A stretch of 64,000 nucleotides of DNA from Leisingera aquimarina DSM 24565 (GCF_000473165.1 NZ_KI421504.1:2143958-2207957); one strand, 5' to 3'. Shown: positions 16,273 to 25,764, counted from the stretch's first letter. The notes: generated by a model from the letters alone, not told the origin. Translations and numbers: made by a program.

Positions 16273-17199
16273 ATGAACCATTTCCTTGACATCCACAAAA
16301 CCGATCCCTCAGATCTGCGCGCAATCATCGATCAGGCAAAAACCACCAAGCAGGCGCGCCTCGGCCACCCCAAGGCAGCCCTGGATGATGAGCTGCCGCT
16401 GAAGGACCGGATGGTGGCGCTGATTTTTGAAAAGCCCTCGACCCGGACCCGGGTGTCCTTTGACGTCGGCGTGCGCCAGATGGGCGGCCAGACCATGGTG
16501 CTGTCGGGCAAGGACATGCAGCTGGGCCATGGCGAGACCATTGCCGACACGGCCCGGGTGCTCAGCCGCTATGTCGACATGATCATGATCCGTACCTTTG
16601 ACGAGACCGTGCTGACCGAGATGGCGGAATACTCGGACGTGCCGGTGATCAACGGCCTCACCGACCGCACCCACCCCTGCCAGATCATGGCCGACGTGCT
16701 GACCTATGAGGAGCACCGCGGGCCGATCAAGGGCAAGAAAGTGGTCTGGGCCGGCGACGGCAACAACGTCTGCGCCTCTTTCCTGCATGCGGCCGGCCAG
16801 TTCGGCTTTGACCTCACCTTCACCGGTCCGGCGCAGCTGGATCCGGAGGAGGAGTTTATCGGCCTCGCGCGCAAGGCAGGCTCCAAGGTGACCATCGAAC
16901 GCGACGCCTTCAAAGCAGTTGAAGGCGCCGATCTGATTGTGGCGGATACCTGGGTGTCGATGCATGACAGCCAGTCCTCAAAGGAGCGCCGCCACAACAT
17001 GCTGCGCCCCTATCAGGTCAACGACGACCTGATGGCCGCCGCCAAGCCGGACGCGCTGTTCATGCACTGCCTGCCCGCCCACCGCGAGGAAGAGGTGACC
17101 TCCGCCGTGATGGACGGCCCGCAGTCGGTGATCTTTGACGAGGCGGAAAACCGTCTGCACGCGCAGAAGGCTGTCATGCGCTGGTGCCTGGGCGGCTGA
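16273..17199 (+). CDS. argF: ornithine carbamoyltransferase
   Basis: A 308-residue enzyme that makes citrulline from ornithine and carbamoyl phosphate. The carbamoyl-phosphate site is [15 protein letters not shown], followed by [13 protein letters not shown], the ornithine loop [10 protein letters not shown], and the catalytic cysteine in [11 protein letters not shown] 16273 is used; a GTG immediately before it at 16270 could add one residue. Length is standard. It follows argD with an intervening repeat that could affect mRNA processing between the two genes (inference). Confidence 0.96.
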   Translation: MNHFLDIHKTDPSDLRAIIDQAKTTKQARLGHPKAALDDELPLKDRMVALIFEKPSTRTRVSFDVGVRQMGGQTMVLSGKDMQLGHGETIADTARVLSRYVDMIMIRTFDETVLTEMAEYSDVPVINGLTDRTHPCQIMADVLTYEEHRGPIKGKKVVWAGDGNNVCASFLHAAGQFGFDLTFTGPAQLDPEEEFIGLARKAGSKVTIERDAFKAVEGADLIVADTWVSMHDSQSSKERRHNMLRPYQVNDDLMAAAKPDALFMHCLPAHREEEVTSAVMDGPQSVIFDEAENRLHAQKAVMRWCLGG

Positions 17200-17209
17200 G
17201 CATTGCTGC

Positions 17210-17350
17210 TTGCGGCCAGGGCGGGGCGCTCCCGCCTGCCGCGGATCATTCCATGGAATGACCCTGGCCAGTTGGGCGTGGCGCCGGTCCTTTGGCCCGG
17301 CGCAGTGCGTCTGGCGCAGCCGTTTCGGGTTTGGGCCCAGCGAAAGCGGG
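17210..17350. repeat. modular palindrome cluster downstream of argF
   Basis: Outer arms GGCCAGGG (17214-17221) and CCCTGGCC (17262-17269) enclose GCGGGGCGCTCCCGCCTGC and the perfect 16-bp palindrome TCATTCCATGGAATGA (17246-17261). After CAGTTGGGCGTGGCGC comes CCGGTCC...GGCCCGGCG and further GC repeats. The frame is shared with 8600-8660, but the inner hairpin is different there. Confidence 0.78.
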
Positions 17351-17417
17351 GATTGCACTGGCTTGAGCCAAGCAGCTCTGCCAGTCTTGGCCTGTATTCT
17401 AGTGGGAGGAAATTTTC

Positions 17418-17993
17418 ATGGACCATTCAACAGCCCTGTTGATCGTCGACATGCAGCAGGAGATGGCCAATGTGGCCGCCACGGGCCGCCAGCAGGCCAA
17501 CCCCGAGGCAGAAGAAAGGGTTGCTGAGCTCGCCGCAGCCTGCCGCATGGCGGGGTTGCCGGTGGTTCATGTGATGCACGATGACCCGCGCGCTGAGAGT
17601 AAGTTCCGCCGCGATCTGCCCAGCGGCCAGCCCTTGCCCTGTGCTGTGCCGCAGGAAGGGGAGGCGGTATTCTGGAAGACCACTTCCTCCGGGTTCTGCG
17701 GCACCGGGCTGGAACAGCATCTGCGGGGCGCGGGCATCACCCGTCTGGTGATCGCTGGCGGGGTGGCGGCGTTCTGCGTCAACTCCACCGCCCGTTCCGC
17801 CGCAGGCCTGGGATTTGAAGTCAAGGTGGTGGAGGATGCGCTGATCGCCTTCGACATGCCCGCGCGCAAGGGAGGCATGCTGGATGCGCAAACCGTTCTG
17901 GAGGTCACGCTGTCGGCCCTTCACGCAGGTTTCGGCAAAGTGGTGAGCGTGGCAGATGTGCTTGCGCAGCTGCCCGCCGGGGCTGAAGCCTGA
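17418..17993 (+). CDS. cysteine hydrolase, isochorismatase family
   Basis: A 191-residue isochorismatase-fold hydrolase with the Asp-Lys-Cys triad: Asp11 (LLIVDMQQE), Lys87 (FWKTTSSGF) and Cys120 (GGVAAFCVNST). The family hydrolyses small amides or ester-like bonds (nicotinamidase, N-carbamoylsarcosine or ureidoacrylate amidohydrolase types); substrate is not decided by these motifs. AGGAAA is upstream of ATG 17418. The SDR gene follows 93 bp later on the same strand. Confidence 0.85.
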   Translation: MDHSTALLIVDMQQEMANVAATGRQQANPEAEERVAELAAACRMAGLPVVHVMHDDPRAESKFRRDLPSGQPLPCAVPQEGEAVFWKTTSSGFCGTGLEQHLRGAGITRLVIAGGVAAFCVNSTARSAAGLGFEVKVVEDALIAFDMPARKGGMLDAQTVLEVTLSALHAGFGKVVSVADVLAQLPAGAEA

Positions 17994-18086
17994 AAGCCAT
18001 CACCGGCCGAAGCCTCTGCCTGATAAACCTTGTGCAGGCTGCAGATTCCCGCCAGCATCCTCGCGCCAATCAGGGGGAGGAAGACC

Positions 18087-18806
18087 ATGGCGGACGCATC
18101 ATTCAAACCGCAGGCACTTATCGTCGGGGCAGGGACCGGCCTGTCGGCGGGTTTTGCCCGGCAGCTGGCGGGCGCTGGTTATGCGGTGCATCTGGCGGCG
18201 CGCAATGTGGCCAAGCTGGAGGCGCTGGCGGCAGAAACCGGGGGAGAGCTGCACCCGCTGGACGGCACCGATGCCGCAGGAACCGCCGCCCTCATCGATG
18301 GTCTGCCGGGCGATCTGCGGGTGGCCTGCTACAACCCCTCGGCCCGGCTGCGCGGTCCGGTTTCGGAACTGGACCCGGACGCGGTGCGCAAGGCGGTGGA
18401 GATCACGGCCTTTGGCGCCTTTGTGCTGGGCCAGGCGGCAGCCAAACGGATGCTGGCGCAGCAGCCCGAAAATGGGCGGCTCGGCACCATTCTGTTCACC
18501 GGGGCTTCGGCTGGTGTCAAAGGATTCTCCCAGTCCGCACCTTTTGCCATGGGCAAGTTCGCGCAGCGCGGCCTGGCGCAGTCGATGGCGCGGGAGCTGC
18601 ATCCCAAGGGCATTCATGTTGCCTGGGTCAACATCGACGGCGGCATCCGCAATGCATCGCGTCCGGAGCGGACCGAGGCCACAGGCAGCCCGGACAGCAT
18701 GCTGAATCCGGACGCCATCGCCGCGGAATACATGCATTTGATCAATCAGGACCGGTCAGCCTGGAGCGACGAGCTGGTGCTGCGCCCTTGGGTCGAAAAG
18801 TTCTGA
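18087..18806 (+). CDS. SDR-family protein lacking the catalytic tyrosine
   Basis: A 239-residue Rossmann-fold short-chain dehydrogenase/reductase. ATG 18087 follows GGGGGAGGAAG. The nucleotide site is GAGTGLSAG (14-22). The NNAG equivalent is YNPSA, Ser141 is in TGASAG, and Lys157 is kept. The residue four before the lysine, normally the catalytic Tyr, is Phe153 (PFAMGKF). I recall this Phe being a feature of a subgroup of SDRs. The protein may therefore lack classic oxidoreductase chemistry or use another acid. It ends at a bidirectional terminator. Confidence 0.85.
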   Translation: MADASFKPQALIVGAGTGLSAGFARQLAGAGYAVHLAARNVAKLEALAAETGGELHPLDGTDAAGTAALIDGLPGDLRVACYNPSARLRGPVSELDPDAVRKAVEITAFGAFVLGQAAAKRMLAQQPENGRLGTILFTGASAGVKGFSQSAPFAMGKFAQRGLAQSMARELHPKGIHVAWVNIDGGIRNASRPERTEATGSPDSMLNPDAIAAEYMHLINQDRSAWSDELVLRPWVEKF

Positions 18807-18819
18807 GCCGGGAACGGTA

Positions 18820-18851
18820 AAGCCCCCGCAGCCAGATAGGCGCGGGGGCTT
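18820..18851. terminator. bidirectional terminator between SDR and phosphate transporter genes
   Basis: Arms AAGCCCCCGC and GCGGGGGCTT with a 12-nt loop, lying between two convergent genes. The plus-strand T run is short (TTGCTGTTT). Confidence 0.75.
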
Positions 18852-18873
18852 GCTGTTTCATCGCTGGTAGGGA

Positions 18874-20355
18874 TCAGCCGACGATGGCGTTCAGCAGCAG
18901 GAAGATCACCGCTGACAGCAGTGCGGCAGCCGGCACGGTAATCACCCAGGCGGCCACGATGGTCATAAAGTGGCTGCGGCGCACCAGCTTGCGGCGGCGG
19001 CGTTCTTCGGGAGCAATACGCTTGGCTGCCGGGCGCCCTTCGACGGTCTTCTTCAGACGGCGCTCCATATGCCATTCGCGGAAGAAGCCGACGCCGAACA
19101 CAGCCCCCACAGCAATATGGGTGGAAGACACCGGCAGGCCCAGCCAGCTGGCCACAATCACGGTGATGGCGGCAGACAGCGACACGCAAAAGGCGCGCAT
19201 CGGGTTCAGCTTGGTGATCTGACTGCCGACCATGCGGATCAGCTTGGGGCCGAACAGGAACAGGCCGAACGAGATGCCGAAGGCGCCGATGACCATCACC
19301 CATGTGGGAATGGTGACTTTTGAGGCGAAATCGCCGAACTCGGTGGCGTGCACGATGGCAGCCAGCGGGCCGACTGCGTTGGCCACGTCATTGGCGCCAT
19401 GGGCAAAGGACAGAAGGGCGGCGGAAATCACCAGCGGCAGGCCGAACAGCGCCTTCAGCGACTTGTTGCGGTTCTCCATGCCCTCGGACTGGCGTTTGAT
19501 CAGCGGCGCAGTGATCACATAGGACAGCGCCCCGGCGCCCGCACCGATCAGCAGCGCGGTCTGCAGGTCGATCTTGACGATCCGCTTCAGCCCCTTCAGC
19601 GCTAGATAGGATGCAAAGGCACCTGCCATGATCCCCACCAGCACCGGCACCCAGCGCCGTGCGGCGGCGATCTTGTCGTCCTGATAGATGATCTTGGCTT
19701 TGATGAAGGCCAGGAACAGCGCTGCAACCACGCCGCCCAGCACCGGCGAAATCACCCAGCTGGCGGCGATCTTGCCCATAGTGGGCCAGTTCACCGCGGC
19801 GATGCCTGCAGCAGCCACACCGGCGCCCAGCACGCCGCCGACCACCGAGTGGGTGGTGGAAACAGGCGCGCCGACCCAGGTCGCCAGGTTCACCCACAGA
19901 GCAGAGGAGATCAGCGCCGCCATCATCGCCCAGATGAACACGCTGCTGCTGGAAACGGCTGCCGGATCAATGATGCCTTTGGAAATGGTCGAGACCACAT
20001 CGCCGCCCGCCAGCAGCGCGCCCGCACTTTCGGCGATGGCGGCAATCACGATGGCGCCGCCCATGGTCAGCGCATTTGCGCCCACCGCCGGCCCCATGTT
20101 GTTGGCCACGTCATTGGCGCCGATATTGATCGCCATATAGGCGCCAAAGGCAGCGGCGGCGATCACCACCATGTTCATCGCCGAGCTGCCGAAGAAGACA
20201 CCTGCCGCCAGACCGGCCAGCACGATGAAGGCCAGTGCAATGCCAGGCGCCACCAGCGGGCGGGAGACATAGCTTGTGGCCAGTTCGAGCTGGGAGATCC
20301 GGTTCAGATCCTTGTCCAGCGTGTTCCATTGCGTGCGCTGCTCTGCATCGCTCAT
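18874..20355 (-). CDS. PiT-family inorganic phosphate transporter
   Basis: A 493-residue membrane protein starting MSDAEQRTQW (ATG 20355), 18 residues inside the open frame. The two PiT signature repeats are IGANDVANNMGPAVGAN in the N-terminal half and HGANDVANAVGPLAAI in the C-terminal half. A charged loop (IYQDDKIAAARRW, and RQSEGMENRNKS) separates the halves, and a second basic loop MERRLKKTVEG precedes the last helices. It should be a low-affinity proton- or sodium-coupled phosphate carrier. No phoU-like gene is adjacent. About 12 helices fit the family. Confidence 0.93.
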   Translation of the reverse strand: MSDAEQRTQWNTLDKDLNRISQLELATSYVSRPLVAPGIALAFIVLAGLAAGVFFGSSAMNMVVIAAAAFGAYMAINIGANDVANNMGPAVGANALTMGGAIVIAAIAESAGALLAGGDVVSTISKGIIDPAAVSSSSVFIWAMMAALISSALWVNLATWVGAPVSTTHSVVGGVLGAGVAAAGIAAVNWPTMGKIAASWVISPVLGGVVAALFLAFIKAKIIYQDDKIAAARRWVPVLVGIMAGAFASYLALKGLKRIVKIDLQTALLIGAGAGALSYVITAPLIKRQSEGMENRNKSLKALFGLPLVISAALLSFAHGANDVANAVGPLAAIVHATEFGDFASKVTIPTWVMVIGAFGISFGLFLFGPKLIRMVGSQITKLNPMRAFCVSLSAAITVIVASWLGLPVSSTHIAVGAVFGVGFFREWHMERRLKKTVEGRPAAKRIAPEERRRRKLVRRSHFMTIVAAWVITVPAAALLSAVIFLLLNAIVG

Positions 20356-20445
20356 CGTCGCATTCCTGATTCCGAGGTCTGCGCACGCGCCTAACGCTGC
20401 TCCGGTCACGGATCAAGCGTTTGACATAAAAATGTCACATAACTT

Positions 20446-20904
20446 TTACAATTGACGCAAAAGGTCCTGCAACTGCGGCTCCTGCACCAGGGTTGCGGCC
20501 TGTTCCGGGCGCATCCATTGGCGGTTGCGTTCGGCGGATTCCGGGTAGTCGTCGGTCAGTTGCTCCACCTCGGCGGAGAAGATCAGAGTCGTCACCGGTT
20601 CCTCGGTGCCATTGTCGTGGTATTTAGTATAGTTGTACTCGCCGATCGGCTTTTGCGAGATGCGGGCCTCGCGCACACCGGCTTCTTCCCAGGCTTCCTG
20701 CAGCGCGGAATCCGGCCCGTCCTTGCCCTCGATTGGCCAGCCCTTAGGCAGGATCCAGCGGCCGGTGCCGCGGCTGGTGATCATCAGCACTTCTTTGCCG
20801 TCCGCGCCGGCGCGGTAGCACAGCGCGGCGACTTGCAGGCGGTTTGGTCGTTTCAGCATGGGCTTGAGAATTTCTTCCCAGGCGCGGATCAGAGTGCTTG
20901 TCAT
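20446..20904 (-). CDS. NUDIX hydrolase
   Basis: A 152-residue protein with a NUDIX box: GWPIEGKDGPDSALQEAWEE with AGV, matching the G-x5-E-x7-RE-U-x-EE-x-G-U pattern apart from AW for RE. It is preceded by TGRWILPKG. Similar proteins hydrolyse diphosphoinositol polyphosphates or nucleoside diphosphate-linked compounds; the substrate is open. The gene is isolated, with 264 bp upstream in which I see no gene, and the phosphate transporter lies about 90 bp downstream on the same strand. Confidence 0.88.
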   Translation of the reverse strand: MTSTLIRAWEEILKPMLKRPNRLQVAALCYRAGADGKEVLMITSRGTGRWILPKGWPIEGKDGPDSALQEAWEEAGVREARISQKPIGEYNYTKYHDNGTEEPVTTLIFSAEVEQLTDDYPESAERNRQWMRPEQAATLVQEPQLQDLLRQL

Positions 20905-21168
20905 GTCTGCTCAGCCTTTATTGTTGGGTTGGCCCCGTGTTTTGTGTGGAATTGTGGAAAAGTAAGCTTGAAAATGCCGAGTTTCAAGGCCGGGTCTGCA
21001 GTATATGCCGACCTGGCGGGAGGCGGATTGCGCCTGTTCGTGCTCTGCCTGCACCTGCTGCACCGCGAACATTGCTGGCGGCGCGCGGTGATTGCGGGTG
21101 CTCCCGCCCGCTGGCCTGCGCATTAAAGATGCGTTGCCAGCCGTTGGGCCGGGCAGCGCGCCTGGCGC

Positions 21169-23628
21169 TTATTTACGGCGTTTAGCGCGCAATGTCGGAT
21201 CTTCCCGGGTGGGGTCCTCAGGCCAGGGGTGCCTGGGATACTGCGCGCGCATATCCTTACGCACGTCCGCATAGGAGCCTGCCCAGAAGCCGGGCAGGTC
21301 GCGGGTGATCTGGATCGGGCGCTGGGCCGGCGACAGAAGAGACACTTTCAGCGGCACGCCCCCGACGGACGGGTGGCGGGTGACCCCGAACATTTCCTGC
21401 AGGCGGACCGAGATTTCCGGCACCTCACCGTCATAGCTGATCGGGATCTTGCGGCCCAGCGGGGTGATGAAACTGCCTGGCGCCTCGTGGTCCAGGATCT
21501 GCGTCTGCTCCCAGTTGAGGGCAGCGCGCAGCGCAGGCAGCAGGTCGAAGCGTTTCCAGTCGTCTGCCGATTTCACCCCCTCCAGCATCGGCAGCAGCCA
21601 GTCCTCCAGCGTCTCGGTCAGGCCGGAGAGGGTGAAATCCGGCAGCGCATGGCCTTCGGCCCGCACCAGCTCCACCCGCGCTGCCAGCCGTGCCGCAGCG
21701 CCGGTGAGGCGCAGGCCCAGATCGCGCACCCCGTCCAGCATCGCCTGCGCCACCGCGTCCGGCGGCACATCCTTCCAGATCCGGTCGTCCAGCACCACGG
21801 CGCCGAACCGCTCCTGCTGGCGTGCCATCACCCGCCGGTCGCGCTTGGACCAGTCGCAGACGTCAGTCCAGATGACCTGACCGGCAAACAGTTCGCGGAT
21901 CTCAGTCAGCGAAATGTGCGCCGCCATCCGGATCTTTGCCTCGCGCGGGTTGCCGTCGGTATCGAGCGCCACGATGAAGGGCGCCCCCGCCAGCGTGTCG
22001 CCGCCGTCCAGAATGGCGCCCTTGCCGCCCGACAGCACAAACCGCGGCGCGTCGCCCTTGCGGCGCTGGCCCACACGGTCGGGATAGGCGAGCGCAGCCA
22101 TCATTGCGGCTGACAGGCCTGCGTCCCGGCGGCCTGCCTGTCTCTCCAGCCGCCGCGCCTCGCTCTTGATGCGCTCCACCACCGGGCGGTTCAGCTGGTA
22201 CGGGTGGCTGCGCCCGAACCCTTTGGGATCCTTCAGCGCCTTCAGCCTCAGGGACAGATCAGCAGGTGCGCCGCGCAGCGGGTCGCGCTCGCCGAGCAGT
22301 GCCGCCAGCGGTGCGGCGGCAGGACCGGCGGTGAGCAGCATATGGCCAAGACGCGGATGCAACGGCAGGGATGAGAGCGCCTTGCCATGTTCGGTGATCC
22401 GGCCCTGCGCATTCAAAGCGCCCAGCATCTGCAGCAGCGCTTGCGCTTCGGCCAACGCGCCGGCTGGCGGCTGGTTCAGGAACGAGAGGTCCTCCGGCGC
22501 CGCGCCCCACAAGGCCAGCTCCAGCGCCAGATCCGTGAGGTCAGCGCTTTCAATCTCGGCCGGCGGGAACGCCATCAGTGCGCCTTCCTCGCCCTTGGTC
22601 CAGAACCGGTAGCAGATACCCGCAGCCACACGGCCCGCACGGCCCTGGCGCTGGGTGGCCTCGGCGCGGGTGACCTTTTCGGTGATCAGCCGCGACATGC
22701 CGGAGCCGGGATCGAACCGCGCGCGCCGTGCCTGGCCCATATCCACAACCACTCGGATGTCCTGAATGGTCAGCGAGGTCTCGGCGATCGAGGTCGCCAG
22801 CACTACCTTGCGCCCGGTCTGCTCGGGCTGAATGGCCGCGCGCTGTTCGGCAAAGGGCAGGGCGCCGTACAGCGGGCGGATATGGCAGTTGCCCGGCAGG
22901 CGTTTGGCCAAGGCACCTGCGGCGCGGCGGATTTCACCCTCCCCGGGCAGAAACACCAGAATGCCGCCGCCCTGATCCCTGTCTGTGCTGCGTGTTTCCT
23001 TTTCCGCCTGCACCACCAGATCCGTCAGCGCGTCCACGCGGCGGGCCTGGGCAGGCAGGGGGCGGTCCAGCCAGCGGGTTTCCACCGGATAGCTGCGCCC
23101 CTCTGAGGTGATCATTGGCGCGCCCAGCAGCGCCGCTACGGGGTCCGCATCCAGTGTTGCCGACATCGCGACCAGGATCAGGTCGTCGCGCAGCGCGCCG
23201 GCCACCTCCAGGCACAGGGCAAGCCCCAGATCGGCGTTCAGCGACCGTTCGTGGAATTCATCAAAGATCACCGCGCCGATGCCCGGCAGGTCCGGGTCCG
23301 ACTGCAGCATCCGGGTCAGGATGCCCTCGGTCACCACTTCGATCCGTGTCGCCTTGGAAACCTTGGCATCGCCGCGCACCCTATAGCCGACGGTCTGGCC
23401 GGCCGTCTCCCCCAGCGTCTCCGCCATCCGCTCGGCGGCGGCGCGGGCGGCCAGGCGGCGGGGTTCCAGCATCACAATGCGGCCCTGGGTCAGGCCCGCC
23501 TCCAGCATCGCCAGCGGCACCCGTGTGGTTTTGCCCGCACCGGGCGGCGCCTGCAGCACGGCACGGCCGCGGGCGCGCAGGGCGTCCAGCAGTTCGGGGA
23601 GGGCGTCTTCGATCGGCAATCTGGTCAT
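21169..23628 (-). CDS. hrpB: ATP-dependent RNA helicase HrpB
   Basis: An 819-residue DEAH-family helicase. Motif I is APPGAGKTT, motif Ia MLEPRRLAARAAAERMA, motif II DEFHERS (DEFH rather than DEAH, as in HrpB), motif III SATLD, motif V ATSIAETSLTI and motif VI QRQGRAGRVAAG. The C terminus has the HrpB-specific region (WTDVCDWSK and SYADVRKDMRAQYPRHPWPE). Its cellular role is poorly defined in bacteria. It is divergently oriented to meaB across roughly 200 bp. Confidence 0.95.
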   Translation of the reverse strand: MTRLPIEDALPELLDALRARGRAVLQAPPGAGKTTRVPLAMLEAGLTQGRIVMLEPRRLAARAAAERMAETLGETAGQTVGYRVRGDAKVSKATRIEVVTEGILTRMLQSDPDLPGIGAVIFDEFHERSLNADLGLALCLEVAGALRDDLILVAMSATLDADPVAALLGAPMITSEGRSYPVETRWLDRPLPAQARRVDALTDLVVQAEKETRSTDRDQGGGILVFLPGEGEIRRAAGALAKRLPGNCHIRPLYGALPFAEQRAAIQPEQTGRKVVLATSIAETSLTIQDIRVVVDMGQARRARFDPGSGMSRLITEKVTRAEATQRQGRAGRVAAGICYRFWTKGEEGALMAFPPAEIESADLTDLALELALWGAAPEDLSFLNQPPAGALAEAQALLQMLGALNAQGRITEHGKALSSLPLHPRLGHMLLTAGPAAAPLAALLGERDPLRGAPADLSLRLKALKDPKGFGRSHPYQLNRPVVERIKSEARRLERQAGRRDAGLSAAMMAALAYPDRVGQRRKGDAPRFVLSGGKGAILDGGDTLAGAPFIVALDTDGNPREAKIRMAAHISLTEIRELFAGQVIWTDVCDWSKRDRRVMARQQERFGAVVLDDRIWKDVPPDAVAQAMLDGVRDLGLRLTGAAARLAARVELVRAEGHALPDFTLSGLTETLEDWLLPMLEGVKSADDWKRFDLLPALRAALNWEQTQILDHEAPGSFITPLGRKIPISYDGEVPEISVRLQEMFGVTRHPSVGGVPLKVSLLSPAQRPIQITRDLPGFWAGSYADVRKDMRAQYPRHPWPEDPTREDPTLRAKRRK

Positions 23629-23827
23629 GTCGCCTTATCGCCAAAGGCAGCGGTCAGGTCCAGCGGCCAGTCCGCACGAAGAGAACTTGCGCAAACCGGG
23701 GCAAGCGCGGCGGATTTGCCGCCTTTCCTGCCGCGTCTGCTGATGTAGGTTGCGCGGCAAACAGCAGGGACTGGACTTTGCGGGCGGCCTTGCGCCATGG
23801 TCCGCCCATCACGACAGGAAGACACGC

Positions 23828-24805
23828 ATGGATACCGAACAGCTGACGCAAAAGATCCTCGATGGCGACCGGCGGGCGCTGGCCCGCGCCATAACCCTGG
23901 TGGAAAGCGGCCGTGAGGATCACCGCGCCAAGGCGCAGGAACTGCTGTCGGAACTGGCCAAACACAAGCGTCAGTCGCTGCGCATCGGCTTGTCGGGCAC
24001 GCCGGGGGTGGGTAAATCCACCTTCATCGAAAGCTTCGGCATGATGCTGACCGGGCTGGGCCTGCGGGTTGCGGTGCTGGCGGTTGATCCCAGCTCTGCC
24101 CGCTCCGGCGGCTCGATCCTGGGTGACAAGACCCGGATGGAGCGCCTCAGCCGCGAGCGTAACGCTTTCATCCGCCCTTCCCCAAGCCAAAGCCATCTGG
24201 GCGGTGTCGCCCGCCGCTCGCGCGAGGCGGTCGCCTTGTGCGAGGCGTCAGGGTTTGACGTTGTGCTGATCGAAACCGTCGGTGTCGGTCAGTCGGAAAC
24301 CGTGGTGGCGGAGATGTCGGACCTGTTCCTGTTGCTGCTGGCACCCGCAGGCGGGGATGAGCTGCAGGGGGTGAAGCGCGGCATCATGGAAATGGCCGAC
24401 CTCATTCTGGTGAACAAGGCCGACGGCCCCCTGAAACCCGTCGCGACCCGCACCTGTGCCGATTACGCCGGTGCCCTGCGCCTTTTGCGCAAGCGCCCGC
24501 AGGATCCCGAGGGCTACCCCAAGGCGCTGATGGTCTCGGCGGTAGAGCAGCACGGGCTGGAGCAGGCCTGGGAAGAAATGCAGGCGCTGACCGCCTGGCG
24601 CCGGGACAACGGCCATTGGGAACACCGCCGTGCGGACCAGTCCTGCTATTGGTTCGATCAGGAAGTGCGCCAGGCGCTGCTGGCGCGGCTGCACACCGCC
24701 AGTGCCCAATCCGCAATGGCAGAGCTGTCCGGCCAGGTGGCCAAGGGGGCGCTGACCCCGGCGGCGGCGGCACAGCAGATGCTGCAGGACCATCTGAAAG
24801 GCTGA
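23828..24805 (+). CDS. meaB: methylmalonyl-CoA mutase-associated GTPase MeaB
   Basis: A 325-residue G3E P-loop GTPase. It has GTPGVGKST (Walker A), AVDPSSARSGGSILGDKTRM, ETVGVGQSE (switch/base) and VNKADG (GTP specificity). MeaB gates cofactor loading and protects adenosylcobalamin-dependent methylmalonyl-CoA mutase; the mutase gene itself is not in the window. ATG 23828 (MDTEQLTQKIL) is used, since the frame upstream to 23750 lacks a better start. The following gene begins 6 bp later, so they are probably co-transcribed. Confidence 0.95.
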   Translation: MDTEQLTQKILDGDRRALARAITLVESGREDHRAKAQELLSELAKHKRQSLRIGLSGTPGVGKSTFIESFGMMLTGLGLRVAVLAVDPSSARSGGSILGDKTRMERLSRERNAFIRPSPSQSHLGGVARRSREAVALCEASGFDVVLIETVGVGQSETVVAEMSDLFLLLLAPAGGDELQGVKRGIMEMADLILVNKADGPLKPVATRTCADYAGALRLLRKRPQDPEGYPKALMVSAVEQHGLEQAWEEMQALTAWRRDNGHWEHRRADQSCYWFDQEVRQALLARLHTASAQSAMAELSGQVAKGALTPAAAAQQMLQDHLKG

Positions 24806-24810
24806 CCGCC

Positions 24811-25614
24811 ATGCAGGAGATCCGGGTCTTTGACGGAGAAAAGCTGCGCGCCTCGTTGTTCAACGCGGGGGCCGAGCGCCTGTTTGTGACCTTTCGCCAG
24901 CGGGTTGCTGTGGCGGGCGAATTCGAAGCCCGCGGCCCTGTGAAGAACATGACACGGCACGGCTATGCCCACCTGCATATCCAGCCCCGCAAAAACGACT
25001 GGTATGTGAACAGCGAGACCCAGGCGCTGTCCCGCAGCCTGAAAGACCTGACCAAGGGCTATAAGGATGTGTCCGCAATGGGGTTCTCCATGGGCGGCTA
25101 CGGCGCCTTGCGGTTTTCCTCGGCCCTGCGCCTGAACCGGCTGATCGCGGTCTCGCCGCAATATACCATAGCGCAGGGCGTGGTGCCCCATGACCGCCGC
25201 CGCAAAGAGGCTGCGGCATTTGATGAAGCGCTGGGCGATCTGGTCAGTTTTGGCCGCCACGGCGTTCGGGGCGTGGTTCTGTTCGACCCGTTCCGCAAGA
25301 TGGACCTGAACCACGCGCTGTATATCCAGGCAGTGTTTCCGGATCTGCAGCTGTGCCGCCTGTCCTGCGGCGGCCACCCCGCCAGCCAGGTGATCCGCGA
25401 GGGCGGCAGTTTCTGGGATTTGCAGTCGATGCTGCACACGGGGCCTCTGGCCGCGGCGCGGGTTCTGGGCCTGCACCGGGAGCGCCGCAGGCGTTCGCAG
25501 ACCTATTGGCAGCGCTTGGCGCGGGTTGCGCGCCAGTGCGGCAGGCCGCAGCTGGGGGCTGCCGCAGACGCACGGCTTGAAAGGCTTGCGGCGGACCAGG
25601 AAAACGGGCAGTAA
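24811..25614 (+). CDS. alpha/beta-hydrolase-fold protein of unknown function
   Basis: A 267-residue protein starting MQEIRVFDGEKLRASL 6 bp after meaB. It has a nucleophile-elbow-like motif GFSMGGYGALRF, followed by VSPQYTI and later CGGHPASQVIREG, where His could complete a triad. The C terminus is basic and helical (HRERRRRSQTYWQRLARVA). I do not recognise a named family. Serine hydrolase activity is plausible but unproven. The link with meaB may only be transcriptional. Confidence 0.65.
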   Translation: MQEIRVFDGEKLRASLFNAGAERLFVTFRQRVAVAGEFEARGPVKNMTRHGYAHLHIQPRKNDWYVNSETQALSRSLKDLTKGYKDVSAMGFSMGGYGALRFSSALRLNRLIAVSPQYTIAQGVVPHDRRRKEAAAFDEALGDLVSFGRHGVRGVVLFDPFRKMDLNHALYIQAVFPDLQLCRLSCGGHPASQVIREGGSFWDLQSMLHTGPLAAARVLGLHRERRRRSQTYWQRLARVARQCGRPQLGAAADARLERLAADQENGQ

Positions 25615-25642
25615 GCCCCTCAAGAAAGCTGAGTTGAATCAC

Positions 25643-25671
25643 TTGACGCTGTTGCTGGTTGATCGTATGAG
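25643..25671 (+). promoter_or_regulatory. sigma70-type promoter for rpmB
   Basis: TTGACG at 25643-25648 and TATGAG at 25666-25671, with a 17-bp spacer, about 95 bp upstream of the L28 start. A GAATC (GANTC) site lies just upstream at about 25635-25639. Confidence 0.55.
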
Positions 25672-25720
25672 CAGCGGACCAGTTTTCGGGCGCAGCCAAT
25701 GGCAGCGCCCCTTGTGATTT

Positions 25721-25741
25721 GGTCCGGATCTGCTCCGGACC
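25721..25741 (+). promoter_or_regulatory. hairpin in the rpmB leader
   Basis: Perfect 8-bp arms GGTCCGGA (25721-25728) and TCCGGACC (25734-25741), loop TCTGC. It lies between the predicted promoter and the ribosome-binding site of the L28 gene and is not followed by a T run, so it is not an intrinsic terminator. A role in leader stability or autoregulation is speculative. Confidence 0.45.
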
Positions 25742-25764
25742 TCCGAAAAACGAAGGATGATGAT

